From: Candidatus Levilactobacillus faecigallinarum
GTDB taxonomy: Bacteria > Bacillota > Bacilli > Lactobacillales > Lactobacillaceae
Length of the DNA stretch: 64,000 bases
Assembly (NCBI GenBank): GCA_019113985.1
Contig: DXGJ01000029.1
Span: 1 to 64,000, forward strand
Reading direction: 5' to 3'
How positions within the stretch are numbered: position 1 is the first letter of the stretch; each line of letters begins with the position of its first letter. This document shows, in pieces, positions 18,386-27,073 of this stretch. Made by a program: the position numbers and the translations under genes. A model generated the notes under the pieces. That model worked only from the letters and a program-made list of their open reading frames with translations. It had not been told where the DNA came from and made no database searches.

Positions 18386-20248
18386 CTAAACTTGCTTGTT
18401 CGCCTGTCGTTGTTGTTCCAGCTGCACAATCTCAATCACGAGTTGCCGTTGCTGGTCCGCGTCACCCAGTCGCGAGGCCTCCGCTAACGCCCGCTTCTTG
18501 TCACGAAGCTTGGCCTCTAGCGGTGCCTGATCCATGATGACTGAGAGATAGTCCTCAATCTCCCGCGGGGTGACCGCCGCAAGGGAGATGGTAGTCTCCA
18601 ACTCGATGACGAGCTGTTGTAACCGTTCATCCTGGATAAAATCTGTAAACTGGGCACTCTGATAAACCTGGTGTGTCTGAAAATAGCCCTGGGCCAGGGT
18701 ATAAATCATCTGATAATCATCATGCACGAAGCTAAAGTTCGGGACCGATTCAATCTTGGCCCAAACGTTACGGTCGTGCAGCAACTGATATAAAAGTTGC
18801 CGTTCTGCGCGCTCAAGCTTATTCAACGGGCGCCGTTGTTGCTGAACCAACACGGTTCCGGACTCATCCGGGACTTCCGGCGGTGGCGGCCCCACGGGTT
18901 GACGTTGATGCCGCTCCCGTTCCTTAACGGCAGCCGAACTCTGTCGAACCTGCTTGAGCTGAGCGACCAGTGCCGCCTTATCCAGCTGGAACTCGGTGGC
19001 CAGTTGCCCCAGGTACATGTCGAGGGCGACCGGTTCCTTAACCTGAGCCAACAACGGCATCGCGTCGTTGAGGTAGGCCAGTTGCTCGCTATCGGTCTCT
19101 AAGGACCGGTCGCGCCGCAGGTACCGGAGTTGGAAGCGAATCGGCGTCTCCTTGGCACTCTCCATCACCTGACGGAAGGCCTCGTCGCCGTGCGCCCGCC
19201 GATACTCGTCGGGGTCTTGCCCCTCCGGTAACTGGATGACGCTGAGGTTCAGGTGGCTGTGTTCACGCAACAGGCCAATCGCCCGCTCAATCGCCCGCTG
19301 ACCCGGCGTATCGCCATCGTAGCAGACGTTTAACGTGTCGGTAGTCCGCTCAATCGCATAGATCTGCTCGGTGGTCAGACTGGTTCCCATGGAGGCAATG
19401 CCGTTGCGTACGCCCGCCTGGGTCGCCGAGATGACGTCCATATACCCTTCGAACAACGTGACCTCACCGGCCTCCCGAATCGCGGGGCGAGCCAGATCGA
19501 AGTTGAACAGTAAACGACTCTTGGCAAACAAGGTCGTTTCGGGACTATTCAGGTACTTGGGTTGGTCCTCGGTTGGCTTTAATACACGACCGGAGAACGC
19601 CACCACGTGCCCACTGGCGTTGCGTAACGGGAACATCACCCGGTCGATAAATCGGTCGCGCAGGTCGCCCTGCTGGTTCTCAATGAACAGCCCGCTCTGT
19701 CGGAGCAACTGGTAATCGGCCTGGCGTTGGTCGAAGAAGGGCTTTAATAACCGTTGAGCCGGTGCGAAACCTAGCTGATAGGTCTCGATGGTCTCGTCGG
19801 TCAGTCCCCGGTCGTGTAGATAGTCTAACGCGGCCTGGCCGCCCTCGGTGTTGACCAAGATATGGTGGTACAGCTTAGCGGCCTGCTCGTGCAGGTCGAT
19901 CAGCTGACCGGTCTTGGAGTTGGTCGCGGGCGTACTGGCGTCCTGCCGGTACTCGCTGTCGAGGTCCACGTGACTGAAATCGGCCACCTTGACCACGGCT
20001 TCGGGGAAGCTGATGTGCTCCAGCTCCATTAGGAACTTAAAGACGTTACCGCCCCGACCACAACTGAAACAGTGAAAAATCTGTTTATCTTCCGTAACGG
20101 AAAAGGATGGTGTCTTCTCCTCGTGGAAGGGACAGAGGCCAAACAGGTTCTTCCCAGATTTCTTCAACTGAACATACTGCCCCACCACATCCGCGATGTT
20201 CGTAGCAGTTCGAACTGTTTCAATCACTTCTTCAGGAATCTTCGCCAT
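18386..20248 (-). CDS. dnaG: DNA primase
   Basis: Makes RNA primers for the lagging strand and docks on the replicative helicase. 620 residues, normal length. The CHC2 zinc finger is [11 protein letters not shown] ... HCFSCGRGG (about residues 39-67). The TOPRIM core includes the catalytic glutamate in [13 protein letters not shown] (about 265) and [15 protein letters not shown] (about 310). The C-terminal helicase-binding part is less conserved and contains Gln-rich linkers. The ATG at 20248 follows AAGGAGG. It leads the dnaG-rpoD unit. Confidence 0.97.
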   Translation of the reverse strand: MAKIPEEVIETVRTATNIADVVGQYVQLKKSGKNLFGLCPFHEEKTPSFSVTEDKQIFHCFSCGRGGNVFKFLMELEHISFPEAVVKVADFSHVDLDSEYRQDASTPATNSKTGQLIDLHEQAAKLYHHILVNTEGGQAALDYLHDRGLTDETIETYQLGFAPAQRLLKPFFDQRQADYQLLRQSGLFIENQQGDLRDRFIDRVMFPLRNASGHVVAFSGRVLKPTEDQPKYLNSPETTLFAKSRLLFNFDLARPAIREAGEVTLFEGYMDVISATQAGVRNGIASMGTSLTTEQIYAIERTTDTLNVCYDGDTPGQRAIERAIGLLREHSHLNLSVIQLPEGQDPDEYRRAHGDEAFRQVMESAKETPIRFQLRYLRRDRSLETDSEQLAYLNDAMPLLAQVKEPVALDMYLGQLATEFQLDKAALVAQLKQVRQSSAAVKERERHQRQPVGPPPPEVPDESGTVLVQQQRRPLNKLERAERQLLYQLLHDRNVWAKIESVPNFSFVHDDYQMIYTLAQGYFQTHQVYQSAQFTDFIQDERLQQLVIELETTISLAAVTPREIEDYLSVIMDQAPLEAKLRDKKRALAEASRLGDADQQRQLVIEIVQLEQQRQANKQV

Positions 20249-20361
20249 ACTCGGCCTCCTTCCTTATTCGGTTCGCGCACCCTAGCCTGGAAAAGTCGCA
20301 CCCCGGAAACCCGAAAAGTGCGACTCTTTGACTGGAAATCGTGCGTAGAAATACATAATAT

Positions 20362-20390
20362 ATAATACCACGAAGCACAAAATTGACCAA
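20362..20390 (-). promoter_or_regulatory. Promoter of dnaG-rpoD
   Basis: Minus strand: -35 TTGGTC (20385-20390), 17-base spacer ending in TGG, -10 TATTAT (20362-20367). It lies 114 bases before the dnaG ATG, inside the 316-base gap 20249-20564. The remainder of that gap holds only the leader of the divergent permease gene. Confidence 0.7.
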
Positions 20391-20564
20391 GTAAAAGGTT
20401 CCAAATTGCCAGCGAACGGGCGTTTTTTCGTCACCCATGATCGATAAATTTGTGGAAAGAACAGTTTACGCCCTTTTCTACAACGGGGCAACGAAAAAGC
20501 CTGCCCGTACCGCCGATAAATGGTGTATCTTTAAGGCATACCATCATATCAAGGAGGTTTTGTC

Positions 20565-21503
20565 GTGTTTGCCATCGCCGTGGGGGTCCTGATTGGCATC
20601 GGGTTGCCCCTTCAAACCAGTATTAACTCCCGTTTACGGGCCTTCCTGGGGTCGCCGTTTCGCGCCTCACTGATTTCATTTGCCATTGGAACGGCCTTTC
20701 TAGCGGTCATTACGCTAGTTAGCCAGGGCAGCTTACTGTTTGCCGGGCAGCTTTTCACCACCCAGCCCTGGTGGCTGTGGTCCGGTGGCCTACTAGGGGT
20801 CGTTTACCTGACCGGGAACATTCTCTTATTTCCGAAGTTAGGCAGCGTTCAGACCGTGATTTTTCCAATTTTTGGTCAAATCCTGGCGGGCCTGCTAATC
20901 GATAACTTCGCCTGGTTCGGCGCCCGCCACATCGTCCTGACACCGCTGCGGGTCGGCGGCGCCCTGTTGGTCCTAGTCGGCGTGATTGGCACGGTCGCCA
21001 TCACCGACCTCATCGACCGGCACCACAACCGCTTAGAACCAACACCATCCCGACCGGATGCTAGTCTCTGGCTCTGGCGACTCGCTGGCGTCCTGACTGG
21101 CATGGGCAGTGCCGTTCAAACCACGGTCAACGGCCGGTTAGGCGTGGTTCTAGGGTCCAAGGTCCAGGCCGCCTTCGTGTCGTTTCTGGTGGGAACCCTG
21201 ACTCTGGCCGTGATTGCCCTGGTCACCCGCCACTTGCCGCGCGAAACGACCCAACAGGCCAACACCTGGTGGCTCTGGCTGGGCGGCATGATTGGCGCCC
21301 TGTACGTCTTCGGCAACGTGTACCTCGCCGTGGCTCTGGGAACCGGCCTGGCCGTGGTCATCGTTTTGATTGGCCTGATGGTCGGTAGCCTCTTGATCGA
21401 CCAGTTCGGCTGGTTGGGCACCACCCGCAAGCCCATCGACCGTCTCCAACTCGTGAGTTTACTGGTAATGGCGGCGGGCGTCGCGCTGATTCGGCTGTTC
21501 TAA
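20565..21503 (+). CDS. YdcZ-type (DUF606) DMT transporter, two repeats in one chain
   Basis: 312 residues, about ten membrane helices. The chain consists of two similar halves: AVGVLIGIGLPLQTSINSRLRAFLGSPFRASLISFAIGTAFLAVI and, after about 170 residues, AGVLTGMGSAVQTTVNGRLGVVLGSKVQAAFVSFLVGTLTLAVI. Each half is one DUF606 unit, which in many bacteria is a separate 150-residue protein. The family belongs to the drug/metabolite transporters, with unknown substrates. The start is GTG 20565 after a perfect AAGGAGG. Transcribed away from dnaG; its terminator is shared with the convergent iminopeptidase gene. Confidence 0.88.
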   Translation: MFAIAVGVLIGIGLPLQTSINSRLRAFLGSPFRASLISFAIGTAFLAVITLVSQGSLLFAGQLFTTQPWWLWSGGLLGVVYLTGNILLFPKLGSVQTVIFPIFGQILAGLLIDNFAWFGARHIVLTPLRVGGALLVLVGVIGTVAITDLIDRHHNRLEPTPSRPDASLWLWRLAGVLTGMGSAVQTTVNGRLGVVLGSKVQAAFVSFLVGTLTLAVIALVTRHLPRETTQQANTWWLWLGGMIGALYVFGNVYLAVALGTGLAVVIVLIGLMVGSLLIDQFGWLGTTRKPIDRLQLVSLLVMAAGVALIRLF

Positions 21504-21510
21504 GTACCGC

Positions 21511-21544
21511 AAAACGACCGGTTCGTCACTGAACCGGTCGTTTT
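21511..21544. terminator. Bidirectional terminator between the YdcZ-type gene and pip
   Basis: A perfect 14-bp stem (AAAACGACCGGTTC / GAACCGGTCGTTTT) around the loop GTCACT. T-runs appear on either strand, so it can stop both convergent genes. Confidence 0.93.
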
Positions 21545-21553
21545 ATTAGCTAT

Positions 21554-22432
21554 TTAATCGTTTTCGCTCAACCAGTGGTCCAGTACCGCAATGAATTCAT
21601 CGTGTTGGTCCAACAACGCCAGGTGCCGGCTGTTGGCGAATAGATGCCACTTGGCACCTGGGATGTGATCGTAGACCGACTTGGCGATCAGCGGCGTGCA
21701 GAGGTCATCCGTCCCGTTAGTAACCAGGACTGGTACGTGAATCTTATGCAGCTGGTCGGTCACGTCGTAGTCACTGATGGTCCCATTCTCGGTAAACTCA
21801 TTGGGCCCCTCGGCAATCAGGCTAGCCCGTTGGCCGTTGGTTGGCCGGCGCATGGGTTCCGGCGAATTCTCGTTCGGCGTGTCCCAGCAGTACCGTTCCA
21901 TGTAGCGGGTGTTCGCTGCCAGATACTTGGGATTGGTGAAGTCACCGGTTCGCTTGGCTTCGGCAATCGCCGCGCGGTCCTCGTAGCTCAGGTACGAAAT
22001 CAGACGTTCCTGTTCCTGGGTCCAGAGCTTGATGGACGCCGGTGAGCCGTCAATCATGGCACTCTTGACGCCGTCCTGGCTGTAGGCCGTCAGGTACAGC
22101 ATCTCCAGCATGCCACCCCAGGACTGGCCCAACATGTGGACCTGGTCGAGGTGTAGGAACTGGCGAATCGCCACCAATTCCTCAGCCCAGGTTTCCTTAA
22201 CGTAGACGCCCTCGTCCTCGGGCAACGACGACTTCCCGCAGCCGACTTGGTCGTACATAATCAGCTGACGCCCGGTCTCGGCATAATCGTCCATGAGTTC
22301 GAAGTAGTTATGCGACGACCCCGGGCCACCATGCAATAGGAGTAGCGGTGCCTTATTGGGGTTGGGTTCCCCCACGATACGGTAATAGGTCTGGTAACCA
22401 TGAAACGGCATGTAGCCTTCGGTGATTTTCAC
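21554..22432 (-). CDS. pip: Proline iminopeptidase, alpha/beta-hydrolase
   Basis: Serine peptidase (S33) that frees N-terminal proline from peptides; part of casein or plant peptide use in lactobacilli. About 292 residues. Seen: oxyanion-hole motif LLLLHGGPGSSHNY (about 32-45), nucleophile elbow MLGQSWGGML (Ser about 105), the cap with the EFTENGTISDYDV region, LVTNGTDDLCTP with the acid residue, and the histidine in FANSRHLALLD. The GTG at 22432 is 10 bases after AGAGAGGA. I favour it over the overlapping TTG at 22441, which is too close to the site. Related amidases share the fold, so substrate identity is likely rather than certain. Confidence 0.88.
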   Translation of the reverse strand: MKITEGYMPFHGYQTYYRIVGEPNPNKAPLLLLHGGPGSSHNYFELMDDYAETGRQLIMYDQVGCGKSSLPEDEGVYVKETWAEELVAIRQFLHLDQVHMLGQSWGGMLEMLYLTAYSQDGVKSAMIDGSPASIKLWTQEQERLISYLSYEDRAAIAEAKRTGDFTNPKYLAANTRYMERYCWDTPNENSPEPMRRPTNGQRASLIAEGPNEFTENGTISDYDVTDQLHKIHVPVLVTNGTDDLCTPLIAKSVYDHIPGAKWHLFANSRHLALLDQHDEFIAVLDHWLSEND

Positions 22433-22610
22433 GCAAATCAAGTCCTCTCTTAGCTGGAAACCGACTGGTCATCCCCATTTTACGGTAGACGCATTTCGGT
22501 GGCGGTCATCAGTCGACATTTTCTAATCTATTTTTAATCATTTCATAATTGCCTCATAAATTCAAGTCAATTGGCGAATTTTTAGAAAATGCGTTGGCCA
22601 ACTAGATTGC

Positions 22611-22639
22611 TTTACAAGCTAGCTGCCGCCGGGTAGACT
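22611..22639 (+). promoter_or_regulatory. Promoter of the PadR operon with a small dyad at the start point
   Basis: TTTACA (22611-22616), 17 bases, TAGACT (22634-22639). The palindrome CTACTAAGTAG (22637-22647) overlaps the -10 end and the expected start point, a natural place for self-repression by the PadR protein (inference). Confidence 0.55.
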
Positions 22640-22668
22640 ACTAAGTAGCAAAGCAACCTAGAAAGCGG

Positions 22669-23016
22669 GTGCGCACCATCAAACAAACCCAACTCATCAA
22701 GGGCGTCCTCGAGGGCTGCGTCCTGGCCACCATCGCGACCGGCGACGTATACGGCTACCAGTTGATTCAGGCCCTGCGCCACCATGGTTTTGACACCCTG
22801 GTCGGCGGGACTCTCTACCCCCTACTGGCCAAACTCGAGAAGAACGGTGACCTTACCAGTGACCTGCGACCTTCCCCCGACGGCCCCGACCGGAAATACT
22901 ACGCCCTGACACCACAGGGTCGCCAAACCCTGCAGGACTTCACGACCCAGTGGCACACGTTAAAGACCAACGTCAACGACCTACTTCAGGAGGTACCGGC
23001 TCATGACCAAGAATAA
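22669..23016 (+). CDS. PadR-family transcriptional regulator
   Basis: 115 residues. The PadR winged helix is complete: VLEGCVLATIATGDVYGYQLIQALRHHGFDTLVGGTLYPLLAKLEKNGDLTSDLRPSPDGPDRKYYALTPQGRQTLQDF. A short C-terminal helix serves for dimer formation. PadR proteins repress nearby genes until a small ligand or stress frees them. Start GTG 22669; the ribosome site AGAAAGCGG is weak. The frame overlaps the next gene by 14 bases, so the two are made together, as is usual when a PadR protein pairs with a membrane protein. Confidence 0.9.
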   Translation: MRTIKQTQLIKGVLEGCVLATIATGDVYGYQLIQALRHHGFDTLVGGTLYPLLAKLEKNGDLTSDLRPSPDGPDRKYYALTPQGRQTLQDFTTQWHTLKTNVNDLLQEVPAHDQE

Positions 23017-23665
23017 GCAGTTATTGACCCAACTCAACACCTTGCAGCGGCGTTTGACCCCAGCCGATTCCCGGTACTTCGATGCGCTGCGGACATACTG
23101 CACCACCCAGCGTCTCTTCAGTAACGAGGTCGCCATCAACACCCAACTGTTGAGTATGCTCCAGGATTTGTTGGACGCGGAAAAAGACGGTACCGATGCT
23201 CCAACCTTCTTTGGCAATGATCCAGAAGCCATGGCGACCGCTTTATTGGCTCAGCTCCCACCGGCGCCGTGGCGTGACCGATTTGGCTTGATTGGTGTGA
23301 TCATTGGCATCACCTGGTTATCGGTCCTGATGAGCAGTCCCCAGACCACCGCCGGGATGGTCCTTTACGTCACGCCGTTTATCGTGATGCCGATTTTTGA
23401 AACGGTCATCATTCTATTGTTCATGCGCCTACTCCACATCACGGCCTTTCGCCAGCGGCAATGGCTGCCCAACGTTATCTTGGTGGCCGTATTCCTCATC
23501 GGCGTGGCGGCCTACCTGCTCTGCACCGCCTGGCAGCCGCTGACCCGGTGGACCGTGACCGTTCCTGAACCTTGGAACTGGGTCATCACGGGCCTCTTTG
23601 CGGTGATGGCCACCGCCGTGTTGGTGTGGATCGTGGCACACGTGCGAATTCGGTCAAAATTGTAA
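23003..23665 (+). CDS. DUF1129/DUF1048-like membrane protein paired with PadR
   Basis: 220 residues. The first 85 are soluble and helical (TPADSRYFDALRTYCTTQRLFSNEVAINTQLLSMLQDLLDAEKDG), resembling the HAAS-type domain that often accompanies PadR regulators. Four membrane segments follow: about 92-110, 117-140, 155-175 and 192-212. Function unknown; it may be a signalling partner or target of the upstream PadR protein. AGGAGG sits inside the end of padR, 10 bases before the ATG. Confidence 0.78.
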   Translation: MTKNKQLLTQLNTLQRRLTPADSRYFDALRTYCTTQRLFSNEVAINTQLLSMLQDLLDAEKDGTDAPTFFGNDPEAMATALLAQLPPAPWRDRFGLIGVIIGITWLSVLMSSPQTTAGMVLYVTPFIVMPIFETVIILLFMRLLHITAFRQRQWLPNVILVAVFLIGVAAYLLCTAWQPLTRWTVTVPEPWNWVITGLFAVMATAVLVWIVAHVRIRSKL

Positions 23666-23675
23666 TTTCATCACA

Positions 23676-23704
23676 AAAAGGCCCACTGTTTAGCGGGCCT
23701 TTTA
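23676..23704. terminator. Bidirectional terminator after the PadR operon
   Basis: AAAAGGCCC-ACTGTTTAGC-GGGCCTTTT, a 9-bp perfect stem with T-runs on both strands. It serves the PadR unit on the plus strand and the broken gene (stop at 23707) on the minus strand. Confidence 0.88.
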
Positions 23705-23706
23705 GG

Positions 23707-24511
23707 CTATACGGCTGTTGCTGGGATTAAAACGACGACTACCTGTCCATAATAGCCTGACCCCTTCGGAAAGGCATAGGCACCAATATGGTATCCTGCA
23801 TAGTCACCAAATTTCGAGTGGTCTGGTAATGCCTGACCTAAGACCCTTTTTTCAAACGTCAAAAAGTTGGTTTTGAGCTGGTGATATTTTCGTCTGATAC
23901 GACAAATCTTCTTACCTTGACAGTATTGGGATAAAAACTCTCAACATCATCGCCGAATAGATCCATAATCCCAGACGTCAAGTCAAGATAATAGCGATCG
24001 GCAACCTGTTGCGTTTTGGCATCATTGATCGTACCTGGAAATAGGCCCACCAATTGGTGATTAAGTGTGTCGTCAATATCGGCCGTCGTCATGGTTTGCC
24101 CAAAGTCATCTCTGGCAATTACTTTCGCATTACGCTTCGAATTGGCCGGGGTGGCGTTGCTGTATTCACCTTTTAATAGGTAGCCGCGCCATACGTACCC
24201 TGATTCCTTCCCATTACCACTCGTTACTTTGAGATAGGTTAAATACTGCTGGCCGAATCGCATCACAACGGTCTTCTGAGCATACCAAGTCGTGTGGGGG
24301 AAGTTCCGCAAATTATGCACCTCAGTCGTATGCCGTTGATTCCACACGTACGCCGACTGACGAGACTTGGCATGGTAAGCCCCGGGTCACACGATACCGA
24401 TTGAATAATTCTGGCGGCCGCCTTAGCTTCAACCAAATTACTTGGACTAATTGCTGCGCCGGTTCCGAGCAACGCAACCGCCAATCCCCCCAATAAAAGT
24501 TTCTTTTTCAT
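23707..24511 (-). pseudogene. Secreted protein gene broken by two single-base frameshifts
   Basis: The minus strand encodes one protein spread over three frames. Frame one starts MKKKLLLGGLAVALLG, a signal peptide, from ATG 24511. Near 24380, in a CCCGGGG run, the meaning jumps one frame to AYHAKSRQSAYVWNQRHTTEVHNLRNFP, a secreted SH3-like pattern with KVTSGNGKESGYVWRGYL found in lactobacillus exoproteins. That frame ends at 23859 in a run of five T, where a second jump continues as LTFEKRVLGQALPDHSKFGDYAG and ends QVVVVLIPATAV-stop at 23707. Each break needs one inserted base to heal. Both lie in homopolymers, so they may be true mutations or sequencing errors. Restored, the protein would have about 268 residues; function unknown. 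Confidence 0.85.
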
Positions 24512-24620
24512 GATTACCTGCTCCCTTTCGGTTGCTGATACTACCACTTAACCAATTCGTGCCAATGAAGCGTCGTTGTTTTTTTGCTAGAAAAGCAACC
24601 TGCCTTTTCTAACGGCAAAT

Positions 24621-24660
24621 AAAATGACCCGCTACCGCCGAAACGGTAACGGGTCATTTT
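24621..24660 (-). terminator. Terminator of the 126-residue unknown gene
   Basis: AAAATGACCCG ... CGGGTCATTTT with an inner CTACCG/CGGTAA helix. Symmetrical, with T-runs on the minus strand. Confidence 0.85.
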
Positions 24661-24664
24661 GCAA

Positions 24665-25045
24665 TTAGTCGGTCACCTGAAACAGGTAGGCGCCGTATTC
24701 AACGGTGGGCAGGTTGTCCAAATCCAGGGCATCGAGTTGGGCGTCCGTCAGCTCCTCACGCTTGCGGGGATTCATCAGGTAATGTCCCGCTGGTAGTTGG
24801 GCGGAGACCGAACCGGTGTCGCTGGTCAAGAATATCTCAGTTCCGGTGAAATCAACTTCTTCGTTAAGGTCAACATTTTTCAGGTCATCGCGTTGGGCTA
24901 AGGGCAAGATACTGACCAAGTTCAGGCCGGTGTGTCCGCCGTTCTTGACTTGGTAGGTCTCGCCGTCACACTTGACGGTGACCAGCCCCTTTTCGGTACG
25001 GGTGGTGTAGACCGTGGTTTGTTCGAATCGTCTTTTTGAACTCAT
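24665..25045 (-). CDS. Unknown 126-residue cytosolic protein
   Basis: I do not recognise a family. The sequence is hydrophilic, with no signal peptide or membrane segment: FEQTTVYTTRTEKGLVTVKCDGETYQVKNGGHTGLNLVSILPL, then an acidic stretch (DDLKNVDLNEEVDFTGTEIFLTSD) and an acidic C-terminus LDALDLDNLPTVEYGAYLFQVTD. The alternating pattern suggests a mostly beta fold. The ATG at 25045 follows a GAAGGAGCATTATCC site, and the gene has a clear terminator, so it is probably real. It stands alone between two secreted-protein genes. Confidence 0.65.
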   Translation of the reverse strand: MSSKRRFEQTTVYTTRTEKGLVTVKCDGETYQVKNGGHTGLNLVSILPLAQRDDLKNVDLNEEVDFTGTEIFLTSDTGSVSAQLPAGHYLMNPRKREELTDAQLDALDLDNLPTVEYGAYLFQVTD

Positions 25046-25137
25046 GGATAATGCTCCTTCGGTTAAACTAGGTTGCCCTAACTATACCATAGTCGGGGTT
25101 CTAACCGACACCCGAGCGAAAAATAGCTTGCACAACA

Positions 25138-25173
25138 AAAAAGCGTATTCACCGTTACTGGTAAATACGCTTC
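25138..25173 (-). terminator. Terminator of the 277-residue secreted protein gene
   Basis: AAGCGTATT ... AATACGCTT stem followed on the minus strand by TTTTTTGTTG. Confidence 0.8.
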
Positions 25174-25186
25174 TTGTATATTTAAC

Positions 25187-26020
25187 CTAATCCAACCCGC
25201 GTTCCAACTGCCCCACAAAGTACGCCTTCCCGTTGACCGTGTAATCGGTCCAGGTTCCCTGGGAATCGTAGGTGTCGTCAACCGGATCAAAGGTCTGGAT
25301 GTGTTTTTGCTTCAAATCCTTAATCGTCAATCGGTAATGGTTCTTCGAGATCTTTTTACCAGGCACACCCGCCAACGGTTTCTTGTAATCGATCACCGTG
25401 GTGTTACCCTTGACCGTGACCTTCGAGACCTTCTCCGAATGCGTCGGTTTCCAAAGGTTACTACTGGACATCTTCCAAGCACCCCCGACCCGTTGGGACA
25501 TGGCCTTGGCACTATAAACCTGCAGGTAGTTGTCCAGTGTCAGATAAAAGGCGGCCGGCGTTGCGTATTGCCAATTGCCCAGTGACTTGAACCCGGTCCC
25601 CTGTTGAAATAGCATGGTCCGGATGGGCGCCTTGAGTTTAACCGACTTGAAGTCCGACTTTTTAAACGGAATCGAAATCATTCCCTTATACTTTAACTTC
25701 TTCAGTCGGTTGTAGTGGACCGCCCCCGACGTAAAGGCCGCGCGGACAATCACGTTACCAGCCTTGTCGGTGTCGTTGGCCGCGCCACCAATACCGGCCA
25801 CGGCTAATAGGGACCCCTTCTTCTTCAGCAGGGGCTTATAGGTCTTGCCCGACTTCTGTGAAATCCCCACGTACATGGTTTTCTTTAACCGCACGTACTC
25901 GGTACTGTTGTTAAGATAGGGACTCGTTTTTTTACTAGCGGCCTGAGCGGTCTGGCCCCCACTGCTTACGCCCAGTAAACCGGCCATAACGACCAATGCC
26001 CCGATGACTTTCTTTTGCAT
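25187..26020 (-). CDS. Secreted protein of unknown function
   Basis: About 277 residues. Signal peptide: KKVIGALVVMAGLLGVSSGGQTAQAASKKT, with a likely cut after AQA. The mature part is basic and repeats short lysine-rich beta-type units (YVRLKKTMYVGISQKSGKTYKPLLKKKGSLLAVAG; VHYNRLKKLKYKGMISIPFKKSDFKSVKLKAPIRT), a style common among lactobacillus surface proteins that bind wall polymers by charge. No LPXTG anchor or enzyme motif is seen. The start is ATG 26020 or the TTG just before it (26023); both are served by AGGAGGA. Confidence 0.75.
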   Translation of the reverse strand: MQKKVIGALVVMAGLLGVSSGGQTAQAASKKTSPYLNNSTEYVRLKKTMYVGISQKSGKTYKPLLKKKGSLLAVAGIGGAANDTDKAGNVIVRAAFTSGAVHYNRLKKLKYKGMISIPFKKSDFKSVKLKAPIRTMLFQQGTGFKSLGNWQYATPAAFYLTLDNYLQVYSAKAMSQRVGGAWKMSSSNLWKPTHSEKVSKVTVKGNTTVIDYKKPLAGVPGKKISKNHYRLTIKDLKQKHIQTFDPVDDTYDSQGTWTDYTVNGKAYFVGQLERGLD

Positions 26021-26144
26021 CAATAACCAATCCTCCTCGTATTCACTATACTATTTTACCCTAATGATTATAAACAGCAGATTACAATTCCTTAACAAAT
26101 TACTTATCAGCCACCCTGTAATTCCGTCAACAAACTCAGACGTT

Positions 26145-26186
26145 AAAACGGCGTGACCGAGAAAATCCCTCTGGTCACGCCGTTTT
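26145..26186. terminator. Strong terminator after the EIIC/hydrolase pair
   Basis: A 14-bp perfect stem (AAAACGGCGTGACC / GGTCACGCCGTTTT) around a 14-base loop. T-runs occur on both strands; it mainly serves the hydrolase gene on the minus strand. Confidence 0.9.
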
Positions 26187-26194
26187 AATACCTG

Positions 26195-27073
26195 CTACTC
26201 TGTTTTTCCGTTCAGATAAGGCGTGTTCGGCAAAATCTGGCGACTCTGGGGACGGTCCAGCATGTAGCGGTTAATCAGGTCGATGATTTGGGCGTTTTGG
26301 GGCAGGTCGGAATGCTGCGCATCATCCCCCGAAACGGAAATCGTGGTGTAGTGTTTGACCTGTTCCTGATACACGTACTTCCCGGCCATCACACTGCCCA
26401 GGGGCACCAACCCATCGGAATTATAGGTCTGGGTCCCCGCCACCGAATATACCGTCAAGTTTGCCGGTAACCGCGTCCGACGTCGAATAAAGTCGGACAA
26501 CATCTGGGTCTTGTGATGAATCGATTTTTCGTTGAAATTATAGGGCGAACCAATCGTCATCAGGCGTTTCAGCGTAATCCGGCGGGCATACTTAGGATAG
26601 TAGGTCTCCAGGAAGGCCGTATAGATTAGCCCACCGTTAGAGTGGCCAATCGCCTTGAAATTATTAAAACTGTACTGGGTCGCCAGCGCCTTAAAGGCAA
26701 CGTTAAAGCGCCGGGCCTGTTGCTGGATGTTGCCGTAACCGTCGTGGTTGTTCTCGAAACCGACCACGATGATGGGCTCGTTATCCCCCTGGCGAATCCG
26801 GCCAGAAAAATGTAGCCGATCGTCGTTGGTGACCCGGACCTTCAGGAGGCTATGGGGATTTTTATTGCCAGCGTTTAACTTGGCCACCAGCCGGTCAAAG
26901 CGGTTCTCCGTCGCCGAACTACCCGGAATCATGATGACGGGGGACAGCTTCGAATTGCGCCACCGGCTCAGGTCCGCCACGTTTTGCCGGGACCAGCGCA
27001 ACGAGGCGGTAATCAGAATACCGCTAAGCGTAAGACCCACCAGCAGCCAAATCAACCATTTTAGTCGTTTCAT
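26195..27073 (-). CDS. Membrane-anchored alpha/beta hydrolase (DUF915-like)
   Basis: 292 residues. An N-terminal helix (LIWLLVGLTLSGILITASL, about 6-24) anchors it or acts as a signal. Then comes VIMIPGSSATENRFDRLV (oxyanion part), the nucleophile elbow FKAIGHSNGGLIYTAF (Ser about 144) and, near the end, SVSGDDAQHSDLPQN, which supplies the histidine. This is the DUF915 lipase-like family of Gram-positive cell-surface hydrolases; substrate unknown. The ATG at 27073 overlaps the stop codon of the EIIC gene (ATGA), so its translation depends on that gene. Coupling to a sugar porter suggests an ester or glyco-conjugate substrate (inference). Confidence 0.85.
   Translation of the reverse strand: MKRLKWLIWLLVGLTLSGILITASLRWSRQNVADLSRWRNSKLSPVIMIPGSSATENRFDRLVAKLNAGNKNPHSLLKVRVTNDDRLHFSGRIRQGDNEPIIVVGFENNHDGYGNIQQQARRFNVAFKALATQYSFNNFKAIGHSNGGLIYTAFLETYYPKYARRITLKRLMTIGSPYNFNEKSIHHKTQMLSDFIRRRTRLPANLTVYSVAGTQTYNSDGLVPLGSVMAGKYVYQEQVKHYTTISVSGDDAQHSDLPQNAQIIDLINRYMLDRPQSRQILPNTPYLNGKTE

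Noticed and set aside
23800..24400. Programmed ribosomal frameshifting in the broken secreted-protein gene
   Set aside because: Neither break has a slippery heptamer followed by a stimulatory structure, and two independent shifts would be needed; mutation or sequencing error is simpler.
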